Shown here piece by piece: positions 25,467 through 34,225 of a stretch of 64,000 nt of DNA. Source of the DNA: Streptomyces sp. NBC_01244 (GTDB lineage Bacteria > Actinomycetota > Actinomycetes > Streptomycetales > Streptomycetaceae); NCBI RefSeq assembly GCF_035987325.1, contig NZ_CP108488.1, positions 5,394,001 to 5,458,000 of the forward strand, written 5' to 3'. The first letter of the stretch is position 1. Every line of letters starts with the position of its first letter. The notes beneath the pieces were generated by a model. The model saw only the letters and a list, made by a program, of their open reading frames with translations. It was not told the origin of the DNA and searched no databases. The position numbers and the translations under genes were made by a program.

Positions 25467-26618
25467 ATGACGAGCTTCGGTGGTGCGGAGATGGTCGACT
25501 GGAACCTCGCGGTGGCGACCGCGACCAGGCTCGTGCGGCCGGGCCCGGAGGTGAGTCGGGACGAGGCGCGGGCCGTCGTCGCGGAACTGCGCAGGCACGC
25601 CAAGACCTCGGAACGGCACGTACGCGAGTTCACGCGGATGATGCCCGAAGGCATGACCCCCGCCGACACCCCCGTCCTCGTCGTGGACCGGGCCGGCTGG
25701 GTCAAGGCCAACGTGGCGGGCTTCCGCGAGCTCCTGTCCCCCCTCCTCGGCAAGATGCAGGACCGCCGCGCCGGCACCCCCGGCGGCGCCGTGCTCGGCG
25801 CGGTCGGCGGCAAGGTCACCGGCGTCGAGCTGGGCATGCTGCTCAGCTTCCTGGCCTCCCGCGTACTCGGTCAGTACGAGACCTTCGCGCCCGCCGGCCT
25901 GGACCTCCCGGGCTCGGCCACGGGCGGCCGGCTGCTGCTCGTCGCGCCCAACATCGTCCACGTCGAGCGGGAGCTGGAGGTGGACCCGCACGACTTCCGG
26001 CTCTGGGTCTGCCTGCACGAGGAGACGCACCGTACCCAGTTCACGGCCGTCCCGTGGCTCCGCGAACACCTGGAGGGCGAAATCCAGACGTTCCTCGGCG
26101 CCACCGAAATGGACCCGATGACCGTTTTGGAGCGACTCCGCGAGGCCGCCCAGTCCTTCGCCGGCGCCCGCCCCGACGCGGAACGCGGAGACGAGGGCCG
26201 CTCCCTCGTCGAGCTCGTCCAGACCCCCGAACAGCGCGAGGTACTGGCCCGGCTCACCGCCGTCATGTCCCTGCTGGAGGGCCACGCCGACTTCGTCATG
26301 GACGGGGTCGGCCCCGAGGTCGTCCCCTCGGTCGCCGAGATCCGCGAGAAGTTCCAGCAGCGCAGGGCCAGCGGCGCCGGTCGGCTCGACGCCGCCCTGC
26401 GCAAACTCCTCGGCCTCGACGCCAAGCTGCGCCAGTACCGCGACGGGGAACGCTTCGTGCGCGCCGTCGTCGGCCAGGTCGGCATGGACGGCTTCAACCG
26501 CGTCTGGACCTCCCCGAACACACTGCCGACCAAGTCCGAGATCGCCAGCCCCGCGGACTGGGTGGCCCGGGTCCACCGCAAGGGGAGCGAGCAGAGCGAG
26601 GCAAGCGAAGAGGTGTGA
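25467..26618 (+). CDS. Zinc-dependent metalloprotease, DUF2342 family
   Basis: The 383-residue protein carries HEETHRTQF (the HExxH zinc motif, about residue 194) in LWVCLHEETHRTQFTAVPWL. A downstream VMSLLEGHADFVMDGVGPEV is likely to supply the third ligand. These are hallmarks of the actinobacterial DUF2342 family, which is annotated as zinc-dependent metalloprotease or F420-associated hydrolase. No signal peptide is seen, so it is cytoplasmic. The start appears leaderless. It keeps its conserved place between dacB and tilS, but its substrate is unknown. Confidence 0.9.
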   Translation: MTSFGGAEMVDWNLAVATATRLVRPGPEVSRDEARAVVAELRRHAKTSERHVREFTRMMPEGMTPADTPVLVVDRAGWVKANVAGFRELLSPLLGKMQDRRAGTPGGAVLGAVGGKVTGVELGMLLSFLASRVLGQYETFAPAGLDLPGSATGGRLLLVAPNIVHVERELEVDPHDFRLWVCLHEETHRTQFTAVPWLREHLEGEIQTFLGATEMDPMTVLERLREAAQSFAGARPDAERGDEGRSLVELVQTPEQREVLARLTAVMSLLEGHADFVMDGVGPEVVPSVAEIREKFQQRRASGAGRLDAALRKLLGLDAKLRQYRDGERFVRAVVGQVGMDGFNRVWTSPNTLPTKSEIASPADWVARVHRKGSEQSEASEEV

Positions 26619-26634
26619 CCGGAGAGGCGTGAAG

Positions 26635-26742
26635 ATGTCCCTCTGGGGGAAGCAGCGTCACCCGTCCGAGGGACCGTGGGGCGTGGAAGGGCGTGCAATG
26701 CTCGAGGAACGGCTCGGTTCTGTCACCATCGACGCACTCTGA
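26635..26742 (+). CDS. Small open frame, 35 residues, between metalloprotease and tilS
   Basis: ATG at 26635 follows GGAGAGG at 26621-26627 at a normal distance and reads [20 protein letters not shown] and then [15 protein letters not shown]. About three quarters of its codons end in G or C, lower than neighbouring genes. No family is recognised. It may be a genuine small protein, a leader peptide for tilS, or chance. Confidence 0.35.
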   Translation: MSLWGKQRHPSEGPWGVEGRAMLEERLGSVTIDAL

Positions 26743-26852
26743 GTGACAGCCCCCACCCGCGGGGAGAGCCGGTCAGCACTCCGGCACACCACCTCCCCCA
26801 ACGCCTCCCCAGCGCCTCCGAGGCATCCGAACTCCACCGAAGGGCACCGGAC

Positions 26853-27980
26853 ATGGGTCCCCATCCTGCGGTCGCGGCGATACGCCTGGCGGTCCGCCGC
26901 GCACTCCACGACGTCCTCACCGACCTCACCGAACTCAATAGCCGGCCCGCCACCACCCCCGCACCCCGGGTCGGCCGCCCCAGCCGCACCGTCGGCTCCT
27001 CGGCCGGTGCCGCCCCCCACGACCCCCTCCCCGACACCGCCCCGCTCGTCCTCGTGGCCTGCTCCGGCGGCGCGGACTCCATGGCGCTCGCCTCCGCCCT
27101 CGCCTTCGAGGCCCCCAAACTCGGAATCCGGGCCGGTGGCATCACCGTCGACCACGGCCTCCAGGACGGCTCCGCCCTGCGCGCCGCCGAGGTCGTCTCC
27201 CGCATGACCGCGCTGCGCCTCGACCCCGTCGAGTCCGTCGCCGTGCGCGTCGGCCGCGACGGAGGCCCCGAAGCCGCCGCCCGCGACGCCCGCTACGCGG
27301 CCCTGGACGAGGCCGCCGACCGGCTGGGCGCCGTCGCCGTGCTGCTCGGCCACACCCGCGACGATCAAGCCGAAACCGTCCTGCTGGGCCTCGCCCGCGG
27401 CTCCGGCATCCGCTCGCTCTCCGGCATGGCGGAAGTCTCCGGAGGCCCCGGAGACCCCGGCGCACGCGGCGGCCGCAGCCACCGCTACCGCCGCCCGTTC
27501 CTCCAGGTGGACCGGCAGACCGCCCGCAAGGCCTGCATGGTCCAGTCCCTCGCCGTCTGGGACGACCCGCACAACATCGACCCCGCCTACACCCGCTCCC
27601 GGCTGCGCCACGAGGGGCTGCCCGCCCTGGAGAAGGCCCTCGGCAAGGGGGTCGTGGAGGCGCTCGCCCGCACCGCCCAGCTCTCCCGCGACGACGCCGA
27701 CGCCCTGGACGCCTGGGCCGCCGAGGCCGAGAGCGGCGTACGGGACGAGGACGGCCGCCTGGAGTGCGCCAAGCTGTACGCACTGCCCCCCGCGGTCCGC
27801 CGCCGCGTACTGCGCCGGGCCGTCGTCGCCGCCGGTTCCCCCGCAGGCTCCCTCTTCGCCCGCCACATCGAGGAAGTCGACCGGCTCATCACCGGATGGC
27901 GCGGTCAGGGAGCCATCAACCTGCCCGGCCGGGTCGAGGCCCAGCGGCAGGGTGGCAGACTGGTCATCCGGCAGGGCTGA
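26853..27980 (+). CDS. tilS: tRNA(Ile)-lysidine synthetase
   Basis: The 375-residue protein is an N-type ATP pyrophosphatase with the PP-loop SGGADS at residues 71-76. [20 protein letters not shown] (a TilS hallmark) and [20 protein letters not shown] follow. It adds lysine to C34 of the CAU anticodon of tRNA-Ile2, converting it to lysidine so it reads AUA. The C-terminal part ([16 protein letters not shown]...) is the substrate-binding region of the short actinobacterial form. ATG at 26853 has GAAGGG ten bases upstream. It lies in the conserved tilS-hpt-ftsH order. Confidence 0.95.
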   Translation: MGPHPAVAAIRLAVRRALHDVLTDLTELNSRPATTPAPRVGRPSRTVGSSAGAAPHDPLPDTAPLVLVACSGGADSMALASALAFEAPKLGIRAGGITVDHGLQDGSALRAAEVVSRMTALRLDPVESVAVRVGRDGGPEAAARDARYAALDEAADRLGAVAVLLGHTRDDQAETVLLGLARGSGIRSLSGMAEVSGGPGDPGARGGRSHRYRRPFLQVDRQTARKACMVQSLAVWDDPHNIDPAYTRSRLRHEGLPALEKALGKGVVEALARTAQLSRDDADALDAWAAEAESGVRDEDGRLECAKLYALPPAVRRRVLRRAVVAAGSPAGSLFARHIEEVDRLITGWRGQGAINLPGRVEAQRQGGRLVIRQG

Positions 27981-28046
27981 TTGGTGCTGAAACACGGCTG
28001 AGACCTCCGGGGTCACCCCCCGGAGCCCCAGCCGACAACGAAAGTG

Positions 28047-28607
28047 ATGCGGGTGGACGAGAAGGACATGGGCAACGACCTCCAGTCGGTGCTCATCACC
28101 AAGGAAGAGATCGACGCGAAGCTGGCAGAGCTGGCCGCGAAGATCGACGCGGAGTACGCGGGCAAGGACCTGCTCATCGTCGGCGTCCTCAAGGGCGCGG
28201 TGATGGTCATGGCGGACCTGGCACGCGCCTTGTCCACCCCGCTCACCATGGACTGGATGGCGGTGTCCTCGTACGGCGCCGGGACCCAGTCCTCGGGCGT
28301 GGTGCGGATCCTCAAGGACCTGGACACCGACATCAAGGACAAGCACGTCCTGATCGTCGAGGACATCATCGACTCGGGCCTGACCCTGTCGTGGCTGCTG
28401 TCGAACCTCGGCTCCCGCCAGCCGGCCTCCCTGGAGGTCGTCACGCTGCTGCGCAAGCCCGACGCCGCCAAGGTCGCGATCGACGTGAAGTGGGTCGGCT
28501 TCGACATCCCGAACGAGTTCGTCGTCGGCTACGGCCTCGACTACGCCGAGAAGTACCGCAACCTGCCGTTCGTCGGCACCCTCGCTCCCCACGTCTACGG
28601 CGGCTGA
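28047..28607 (+). CDS. hpt: Hypoxanthine phosphoribosyltransferase
   Basis: The 186-residue protein is a type I PRTase that salvages hypoxanthine and guanine to IMP and GMP using PRPP. The PRPP-binding signature [20 protein letters not shown] is present, as are the [20 protein letters not shown] lead strand and the flexible loop [20 protein letters not shown]. Adjacent GTG (28044) and ATG (28047) are both possible starts. It follows tilS by 66 bases and precedes ftsH, the classic bacterial order. In other bacteria HPRT and TilS are linked to FtsH expression. Confidence 0.95.
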   Translation: MRVDEKDMGNDLQSVLITKEEIDAKLAELAAKIDAEYAGKDLLIVGVLKGAVMVMADLARALSTPLTMDWMAVSSYGAGTQSSGVVRILKDLDTDIKDKHVLIVEDIIDSGLTLSWLLSNLGSRQPASLEVVTLLRKPDAAKVAIDVKWVGFDIPNEFVVGYGLDYAEKYRNLPFVGTLAPHVYGG

Positions 28608-28623
28608 TCCAGCGCCCGACAGG

Positions 28624-28649
28624 GGAACCCTGGAGCGTTTCCCGCCGTT
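28624..28649 (+). promoter_or_regulatory. Candidate ECF-type (SigR-like) promoter upstream of ftsH
   Basis: GGAAC at 28624-28628 and GTT at 28647-28649 are separated by 18 bases, matching the GGAAT-N18-GTT pattern of thiol-stress sigma R promoters except for one base. Such short patterns occur by chance, so this is tentative. Confidence 0.3.
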
Positions 28650-28769
28650 GGAGCATGGAAAGGCGGGTCTGTCAGCCGTCCCATGAGGCCGCGGGTGACA
28701 ATGCAGGGGTACATTCCGAAGAACAGTCTTTACTCACAGCAGCATTTACCTACGGGCAGGAGGGACGGG

Positions 28770-28799
28770 GTGCCTAGCGCCCCGTATGGATGGACGTGA
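28770..28799 (+). CDS. Nine-codon upstream frame overlapping the ftsH start
   Basis: GTG at 28770 follows AGGAGG at 28759-28764 at ideal spacing and reads VPSAPYGWT before TGA at 28797-28799. The ftsH ATG at 28790 lies within it, in another frame. The only strong Shine-Dalgarno in the leader belongs to this short frame rather than to ftsH, so it may be a coupling leader peptide. Confidence 0.45.
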   Translation: MPSAPYGWT

Positions 28800-30817
28800 A
28801 GCGATACTTCCGTGGGCCGGTTATGTGGATCGTGCTGGCCGTCCTCGCCGTGGTCGTGTTGATGAACGTCGTCGGCTCCGGCGGCGGCTACAAGTCGGTG
28901 GAGACCAGCGAGGTCATCAAGGCGATCAACAGTGGCCAGGTGGACAGCGCCAAGCTCACCACCGGTGACAGCCAGATGATCAAGATCGAGCTGAAGAAGG
29001 ACCAGAAGCTCGGCGACAACGACGGCACCAAGTTCCAGGCCAACTACATCGGGGACCAGGGCGTACAACTCGCCCAGAACCTCCAGACCAAGTACGAAGC
29101 CGGTCAGATCCCTGACGGATACTCCGTCACGCCGGACAAGACCAGCCCGTTCCTGAGCGTGCTGCTCTCGCTGCTGCCGTTCGTCCTCATCGTCGTCGTC
29201 TTCTTGTTCCTGATGAACCAGATGCAGGGCGGTGGTTCCCGGGTCATGCAGTTCGGGAAGTCCAAGGCCAAGCTCATCACCAAGGACACCCCGAAGACGA
29301 CGTTCGCCGATGTCGCGGGCTCGGACGAGGCCGTCGAGGAACTCCACGAGATCAAGGAGTTCCTCCAGGAGCCGGCGAAGTTCCAGGCCGTCGGCGCCAA
29401 GATCCCCAAGGGCGTGCTGCTGTACGGCCCGCCCGGCACCGGTAAGACCCTGCTCGCGCGTGCCGTCGCGGGCGAGGCCGGTGTCCCCTTCTACTCGATC
29501 TCCGGATCCGACTTCGTCGAGATGTTCGTCGGTGTCGGTGCCTCGCGTGTCCGCGACCTGTTCGAACAGGCCAAGGCCAACGCCCCGGCGATCGTCTTCG
29601 TCGACGAGATCGACGCCGTCGGCCGGCACCGCGGTGCGGGCCTGGGCGGCGGTCACGACGAGCGCGAGCAGACCCTCAACCAGCTGCTCGTCGAGATGGA
29701 CGGCTTCGACGTGAAGGGCGGGGTCATCCTGATCGCCGCCACGAACCGTCCCGACATCCTCGACCCGGCCCTCCTGCGCCCCGGCCGCTTCGACCGCCAG
29801 ATCGCGGTCGACCGTCCGGACATGCAGGGCCGTCTGGAGATCCTCAAGGTCCACCAGAAGGGCAAGCCGACCGCACCGGACGTCGACCTGGGTGCTGTCG
29901 CCCGCCGTACGCCCGGCTTCACGGGTGCCGATCTCGCCAACGTCCTGAACGAGGCCGCGCTGCTCACGGCCCGCTCGGACGGGAAGCTGATCGACAACCA
30001 CGCGCTGGACGAGGCGATCGACCGCGTCGTGGCGGGTCCGCAGAAGCGGACGCGGATCATGTCGGACCGGGAAAAGAAGATCACCGCGTACCACGAGGGC
30101 GGCCACGCCCTGGTCGCGGCGGCTTCCCCGAACTCCGACCCGGTCCACAAGATCACGATCCTGTCCCGCGGCCGGGCCCTGGGTTACACCATGGTCCTGC
30201 CCGACGAGGACAGGTACTCGACCACGCGCAACGAGATGCTCGACCAGCTGGCGTACATGCTGGGTGGGCGCGCGGCCGAGGAGCTGGTCTTCCACGACCC
30301 GACCACGGGCGCCGCGAACGACATCGAGAAGGCCACGGCAACGGCCCGCGCGATGGTCACCCAGTACGGCATGACCGAGCGTCTCGGCGCGATCAAGTTC
30401 GGCGGGGACAACACCGAGCCGTTCCTGGGCCGCGAGATGTCGCACCCGAGGGACTACTCGGAAGAGGTCGCCGCGCTGGTCGACGAAGAGGTCAAGAAGC
30501 TCATCGAGACGGCGCACAACGAGGCCTGGGAAATCCTGGTCGAGAACCGCGACGTCCTCGACAACCTCGTCCTCGCCCTCCTCGAGAAGGAGACGCTCAA
30601 CAAGGAGCAGATCGCCGAGGTCTTCTCGACGATCGTGAAGCGCCCGGCCCGCCCGGCGTGGACCGGCTCCTCGCACCGCACACCGTCCACCCGTCCGCCG
30701 GTGCTCTCTCCCAAGGAGCTCCAGCTGACGAACGCGGCGAACGGCACGTCCGCGGCCTCGGCCGTATCCGTGGAGAAGTCCCCGGAGCCCTCCCCGGAGG
30801 AGCTCCCGGAGGCGTAG
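28790..30817 (+). CDS. ftsH: ATP-dependent zinc metalloprotease FtsH
   Basis: The 675-residue membrane protease has two membrane helices (11-27 and about 121-142) flanking a small extracytoplasmic domain. An AAA+ module follows with Walker A GPPGTGKT at 213-220, Walker B VDEID at 271-275 and the second region of homology at about 318-335 ([20 protein letters not shown]). The M41 protease site is HEGGH at 435-439. It degrades misfolded membrane proteins and selected regulators. The C-terminal tail is Pro/Ser-rich. The MDVKRYF start at 28790 lacks a near Shine-Dalgarno. It is followed by a 15-bp stem terminator. Confidence 0.97.
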   Translation: MDVKRYFRGPVMWIVLAVLAVVVLMNVVGSGGGYKSVETSEVIKAINSGQVDSAKLTTGDSQMIKIELKKDQKLGDNDGTKFQANYIGDQGVQLAQNLQTKYEAGQIPDGYSVTPDKTSPFLSVLLSLLPFVLIVVVFLFLMNQMQGGGSRVMQFGKSKAKLITKDTPKTTFADVAGSDEAVEELHEIKEFLQEPAKFQAVGAKIPKGVLLYGPPGTGKTLLARAVAGEAGVPFYSISGSDFVEMFVGVGASRVRDLFEQAKANAPAIVFVDEIDAVGRHRGAGLGGGHDEREQTLNQLLVEMDGFDVKGGVILIAATNRPDILDPALLRPGRFDRQIAVDRPDMQGRLEILKVHQKGKPTAPDVDLGAVARRTPGFTGADLANVLNEAALLTARSDGKLIDNHALDEAIDRVVAGPQKRTRIMSDREKKITAYHEGGHALVAAASPNSDPVHKITILSRGRALGYTMVLPDEDRYSTTRNEMLDQLAYMLGGRAAEELVFHDPTTGAANDIEKATATARAMVTQYGMTERLGAIKFGGDNTEPFLGREMSHPRDYSEEVAALVDEEVKKLIETAHNEAWEILVENRDVLDNLVLALLEKETLNKEQIAEVFSTIVKRPARPAWTGSSHRTPSTRPPVLSPKELQLTNAANGTSAASAVSVEKSPEPSPEELPEA

Positions 30818-30834
30818 TACCTCCCGGAATGGAA

Positions 30835-30870
30835 GCCGCGCCCCCCAGGTTCTAGCCTGGGGGGCGCGGC
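30835..30870 (+). terminator. ftsH terminator, 15-bp perfect stem
   Basis: GCCGCGCCCCCCAGG at 30835-30849 pairs with CCTGGGGGGCGCGGC at 30856-30870 around the loop TTCTAG, 18 bases after the ftsH stop. Confidence 0.9.
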
Positions 30871-30874
30871 ACTT

Positions 30875-30888
30875 TCACGTGCACGTGA
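30875..30888. promoter_or_regulatory. 14-bp palindrome upstream of folE
   Basis: TCACGTGCACGTGA is a perfect palindrome placed between the ftsH terminator and the folE start (26 bases before the ATG). It could be an operator. Its CACGTGCA core resembles the elements near 12.8 and 13.9 kb. Confidence 0.45.
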
Positions 30889-30913
30889 GCGCGCAGACAG
30901 GAACGAGGAAGAG

Positions 30914-31522
30914 ATGACCGACCCAGTGACCCTGACCGGTGGCGAGGGCACGATCGGCGAGTTCGACGAGAAGCGCGCCGAGGCGGCGGTCCGCGAGCTC
31001 CTGATCGCGGTCGGCGAGGACCCGGACCGCGAGGGGCTCCTTGAGACGCCGGCCCGGGTGGCGCGGGCGTACAGGGAGATATTCGGGGGTCTGTGGCAGA
31101 AGCCCGAAGAGGTGCTGACCACGACATTCGACCTCGGCCACGACGAGATGGTCCTGGTGAAGGACATCGAGGTCATGAGCAGCTGTGAGCATCATTTGGT
31201 GCCATTCGTCGGAGTTGCCCATGTTGGGTACATTCCGTCCGTCGACGGCAAGATCACCGGCCTGTCTAAGCTGGCCCGGCTGGTGGACGTGTTCGCGCGT
31301 CGCCCCCAGGTGCAGGAACGGCTGACCACGCAGATCGCGGACTCCCTGATGGAGATCCTGGACCCGCGCGGGGTCATCGTGGTCATCGAGTGCGAGCACA
31401 TGTGCATGACCATGCGCGGCGTCCGCAAGCCGGGCGCGAAGACCATCACCTCGGCCGTCCGCGGCCAGCTCCGCGACCCCGCGACCCGCAACGAGGCGAT
31501 GTCGCTGATCATCGCCCGCTAG
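30914..31522 (+). CDS. folE: GTP cyclohydrolase I
   Basis: The 202-residue enzyme converts GTP to 7,8-dihydroneopterin triphosphate and formate, the first step of folate synthesis. The zinc ligands appear as Cys91 and His94 in [20 protein letters not shown] and Cys164 in [12 protein letters not shown]. The family blocks [17 protein letters not shown] and [20 protein letters not shown] are intact. The ATG follows GAGGAAGAG. It is separated from ftsH by a terminator and therefore likely has its own promoter. The rest of the folate genes lie on the opposite strand from 33.5 to 36.1 kb. Confidence 0.97.
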   Translation: MTDPVTLTGGEGTIGEFDEKRAEAAVRELLIAVGEDPDREGLLETPARVARAYREIFGGLWQKPEEVLTTTFDLGHDEMVLVKDIEVMSSCEHHLVPFVGVAHVGYIPSVDGKITGLSKLARLVDVFARRPQVQERLTTQIADSLMEILDPRGVIVVIECEHMCMTMRGVRKPGAKTITSAVRGQLRDPATRNEAMSLIIAR

Positions 31523-31534
31523 CCGGATTGTCAG

Positions 31535-31588
31535 ACCCGCCCCATAACGTCGTCGATCAGGTGATTCACGCACTGATCAGGGGGCGGG
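31535..31588 (+). repeat. Nested inverted repeat covering the start region of the Hint/LAGLIDADG gene
   Basis: CCCGCCCC at 31535-31542 is complementary to GGGGCGGG at 31581-31588, the bases just before the ATG. Inside it, GATCAG (31554-31559) pairs with CTGATC (31573-31578). The structure could mask the ribosome site of the following gene or terminate folE. Confidence 0.55.
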
Positions 31589-32439
31589 ATGGGCGGGCTG
31601 CCGAGCAAGCAGTTGGTGAACGGGGTGGACGGGCAGGCTCAGGCACGAACCGTCCGTGTGGGCGACCGGCTCTGGACCTTGGCCGGGTCGCGGACAGTAC
31701 AGACGGTCGTCACGTCGGTGGAGGCCGTAAAGGCCCGCGCAGTCGTGGACGTGGTCACGGACCAACAGACGTTCTGCGTGGCTCCGGATCAGCTCGTGGC
31801 CACTCCTGCCGGGTGGGTGCCTGCGGCTGAGGCCGCAGGCAGCGCCGTTCTCTGGAGCCCGGCGCGCAAGCTCTGTCGTCGGCGTCTCGAGATCCGGTCC
31901 GGTTATGAGTTCGGCTACTTGGTTGGTGCGACCTGTTCCGATGGGACGGTCGGCACGAACTATGTGTCCCTCATCGTCAACGACGAGGGGTTTGCCAGCC
32001 GGTACGCAGCATGCCTGACGGCGGCCACCGGCCTCACGGCCCGTCTGGAGCCGGTCACCAGGCCCTCCGGCTACCTTCAGCGGGACCTTCCAGGCTTCAG
32101 GGTGCGCGTCGTCTCTTCGTACCTCGCCGACCTGCTGAGGCAGTACGTGGGCGGGGACGCTCACCACATGCGACAGCACTTCCCCCGCGTAGTGCTGCGG
32201 GACGAGGTGACCTTCAACGGCTTCCTGGACGGCTACGTCGACGGCGACGGGTACCGGAGCAGCGGCGACTGGGGGTGCCGCATCGTGGTCAGCGCCAACG
32301 TTCCCTTCCTCCGTGAGATGGCGGAGATCATCGGCGCGAGGTTCACACCGAGTGGTGTCCCCGGGCGGGCGTCACCTGCCGGCTCGATCCTCACCCGGGC
32401 TTCCTGGTGAGCGGGCATCTGGTCCGGGCCCGGGGCTGA
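31589..32439 (+). pseudogene. Free-standing intein-like Hint / LAGLIDADG endonuclease gene, frameshifted
   Basis: The main frame (31589-32410, 273 residues) has a Hint-like N-terminal part, with ATPAGWVPAAEAAG at about 71-84 resembling intein block B. It then has two LAGLIDADG-type motifs, GYLVGATCSDG at 109-119 and GFLDGYVDGDG at 211-221, each with the acidic residue expected in an endonuclease active site. The splice-junction Cys1 is missing. The main frame ends abruptly in ILTRASW. In another frame, 32341-32439 reads DPHPGFLVSGHLVRARG before a stop, resembling intein block F/G with the terminal His-Asn lost. I infer a decayed mobile intein-type element next to folE. Codon use is less GC-biased than its neighbours. 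Confidence 0.72.
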
Positions 32440-32479
32440 GCGGATGCGGTCGTCGGGGCCGGATGGAAGCATCGGGGCC

Positions 32480-33037
32480 ATGGAGTACAGGGCCGCTTTG
32501 GCGGCGGACGCACCTGCCGTGGCGGGGCTCTTCGCCGCCAATCACCACGATGCGCTGAGCGAGGAGGAGCGGTCCCGGCAGGGGTTCGTGCAGGGGGCCC
32601 TCGACGAGGACGCGCTGCGGGCGATGGCCGAGGCCGGGGGGCTGCTCGTCGCGGACGACGGCGGGGAGATCGCCGGGATGCTCGGGCTCGTGCGGGCCGA
32701 GAGCGTGCCGGGGCCGCCGCCGCCCGTGCTGGCGCTGCTGAGGGCCCAGGATTCGCTGCTGTGGCACGGGCGGCCGCTCGGGGCCGTGCGGTGGCTGCTC
32801 TACGGGCCCGTCGTGGTCGCGGCCGCGTACCGGGGCCGGGGGATCGCCCGGGGGCTGTTCACCACCGCGCTGAAGGCCGCCACGGGGCGGGCCGAGGTGA
32901 TGGTGGCCTTCATCGAGCTGACGAACCGGGCCTCGTGGACGGTGCACGTCGACGGGCTGGGCATGACCCCGCTCGGGGAGTTCGACCTCGACGGCCGCGC
33001 CTATGGAGTGGTGGGCGCGGCCTGTCCGGCGGCTTAG
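32480..33037 (+). CDS. GNAT family N-acetyltransferase
   Basis: The 185-residue protein has the acetyl-CoA-binding loop VVAAAYRGRGIARGLFTTAL (R-G-R-G-I-A) preceded by strand LLYGPVVV. It ends with an N/W-containing segment, ELTNRASWTVHVDGLGMTPL, typical of the fold. The substrate is unknown. ATG at 32480 (MEYRAALAADAPAVAGLF) starts exactly at the fold, and an upstream in-frame start at 32444 would add 12 unneeded residues. Its stop overlaps the stop region of the convergent DUF3180 gene by four bases. Together with the Hint gene it forms an insert between the two halves of the folate region. Confidence 0.87.
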   Translation: MEYRAALAADAPAVAGLFAANHHDALSEEERSRQGFVQGALDEDALRAMAEAGGLLVADDGGEIAGMLGLVRAESVPGPPPPVLALLRAQDSLLWHGRPLGAVRWLLYGPVVVAAAYRGRGIARGLFTTALKAATGRAEVMVAFIELTNRASWTVHVDGLGMTPLGEFDLDGRAYGVVGAACPAA

Positions 33038-33522
33038 GCGCGCGCCGGGGCCTCAGGGGTGGGGTCCTCGTCGTCCGGGAGCTTCAGGACGTGTTCCAGG
33101 AAGAGGGCCGCCGCCACGACCGCCGCGCCCGCCAGGACCGAGAAGCCGGCGTACCAGGTCTGGTCGCGGCGGGCGGGGACGTCCATGGCGTTGGTCAGGA
33201 GGAAGACGCCCACGCCGCCGTAGGCGCCCGCGACCAGGGCCGCCACCAGGGCGCTGGCCTGGCCGAAGACCACCGCGCGGGCCGCCATCAGCGGCTCCAC
33301 GCCCTTGGCGCCGGGCACCCGGTCGCGCTGGGCCTTCAGGCGGGAGCGCAGTGACAGGGCCGTCGCCAGCAGGACCACCGCGATGGCGCCGAGCACGATG
33401 GGCGCGGCCACCGGGACGCCTGGGAGCGTGCCGTACGCGTTCCACAGCCGGGCTCCGGCCCAGGACAGCACCGCGGCGATCGCGAAAATGCCCGCCAGGA
33501 CCGCCGGCCTCAGTTGCTTCAC
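33034..33522 (-). CDS. DUF3180 membrane protein
   Basis: The 162-residue protein has four membrane helices: LAGIFAIAAVLSWAGARLW, AAPIVLGAIAVVLLATALSL, FGQASALVAALVAGAYGGVG and the C-terminal SVLAGAAVVAAALFLEHVL. The family motif AARAVVFGQASA is preserved. DUF3180 genes sit directly after folK across actinobacteria, but no function is known. GTG at 33522 has GGGAGAGG five bases upstream. The longer frame starting at 33570 is less likely. Confidence 0.9.
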   Translation of the reverse strand: MKQLRPAVLAGIFAIAAVLSWAGARLWNAYGTLPGVPVAAPIVLGAIAVVLLATALSLRSRLKAQRDRVPGAKGVEPLMAARAVVFGQASALVAALVAGAYGGVGVFLLTNAMDVPARRDQTWYAGFSVLAGAAVVAAALFLEHVLKLPDDEDPTPEAPARA

Positions 33523-33616
33523 GTACGCCTCTCCCGCCATTCCCGCAGCGCCCGCTCTCCGTGCGTGCATATCCGGTGATCCTAAGTGGTCGACGGCCCC
33601 GCCCCGCGGGCGCGGC

Positions 33617-34225
33617 TCATTCGGGGAGGCGCAGTTCCAGGTCCGTGCGCTGGGTGAGACCGGAGAGGCCGACCGCCGCCAAGAGCGCGGCGACGGGACC
33701 GTGGCCCGGGATCTGCGCTTCGGGGTCGATGTCGTGCCAGGGGGCCAGCACGAAGGCGCGCTGGTGGGCGCGCGGGTGCGGGAGGGTGAGGTCGGGGTCG
33801 GCGGAGACCACGTCGGCGTAGGCGATGATGTCGACGTCGATCGTGCGGGGGCCCCAGCGCTCCTCGCGGACGCGGTCGAAGGCCTCTTCGATGGCGTGGC
33901 CGCGTTCCAGCAGCGAGCTGGGGGGCAGGGTGGTCTTCACCGAGATGACGGCGTTGAGGTACGAGGGCTGCGAGCCCGGATCCACGCCCCACGGCTCCGT
34001 CTCGTAGACGGGGGAGACGGCCTTGACCCGCAGGCCCGGGGTGTCGCCGAGGGCGTCGATGGCGCCCTGGAGGGTCTCCAGGCGGTTGCCCAGGTTCGCG
34101 CCGAGCGCGACGACGGCCCACTTGGGATTCGACAGGGTGACGTCCGCCGCGTCGACGGCTTCGACCACGGAGGCGGGTACGGGCTGGACCGTGGGGTCGC
34201 TCTGGGCGTTCATTCCGTTGTTCAC
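33617..34225 (-). CDS. folK: 2-amino-4-hydroxy-6-hydroxymethyldihydropteridine diphosphokinase (HPPK)
   Basis: The 202-residue enzyme transfers pyrophosphate from ATP to 6-hydroxymethyldihydropterin. It has VVALGANLGNRLETLQGAID at the N-terminus of the fold, YETEPWGVDPGSQPSYLNAV, and the signature RWGPRTIDVDIIAYADVV with the D-x-D magnesium site. LPHPRAHQRAFVLAPW is also characteristic. It starts with GTG at 34225, overlapping the folB stop as GTGA, so folB and folK are translationally coupled. An extra N-terminal segment of about 30 residues is Ala/Val-rich. Confidence 0.95.
   Translation of the reverse strand: MNNGMNAQSDPTVQPVPASVVEAVDAADVTLSNPKWAVVALGANLGNRLETLQGAIDALGDTPGLRVKAVSPVYETEPWGVDPGSQPSYLNAVISVKTTLPPSSLLERGHAIEEAFDRVREERWGPRTIDVDIIAYADVVSADPDLTLPHPRAHQRAFVLAPWHDIDPEAQIPGHGPVAALLAAVGLSGLTQRTDLELRLPE

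Noticed and set aside
31589..32410. The Hint/LAGLIDADG gene as an active intein
   Set aside because: There is no host protein sequence flanking it, no N-terminal Cys or Ser at the expected junction and no C-terminal His-Asn in either frame.
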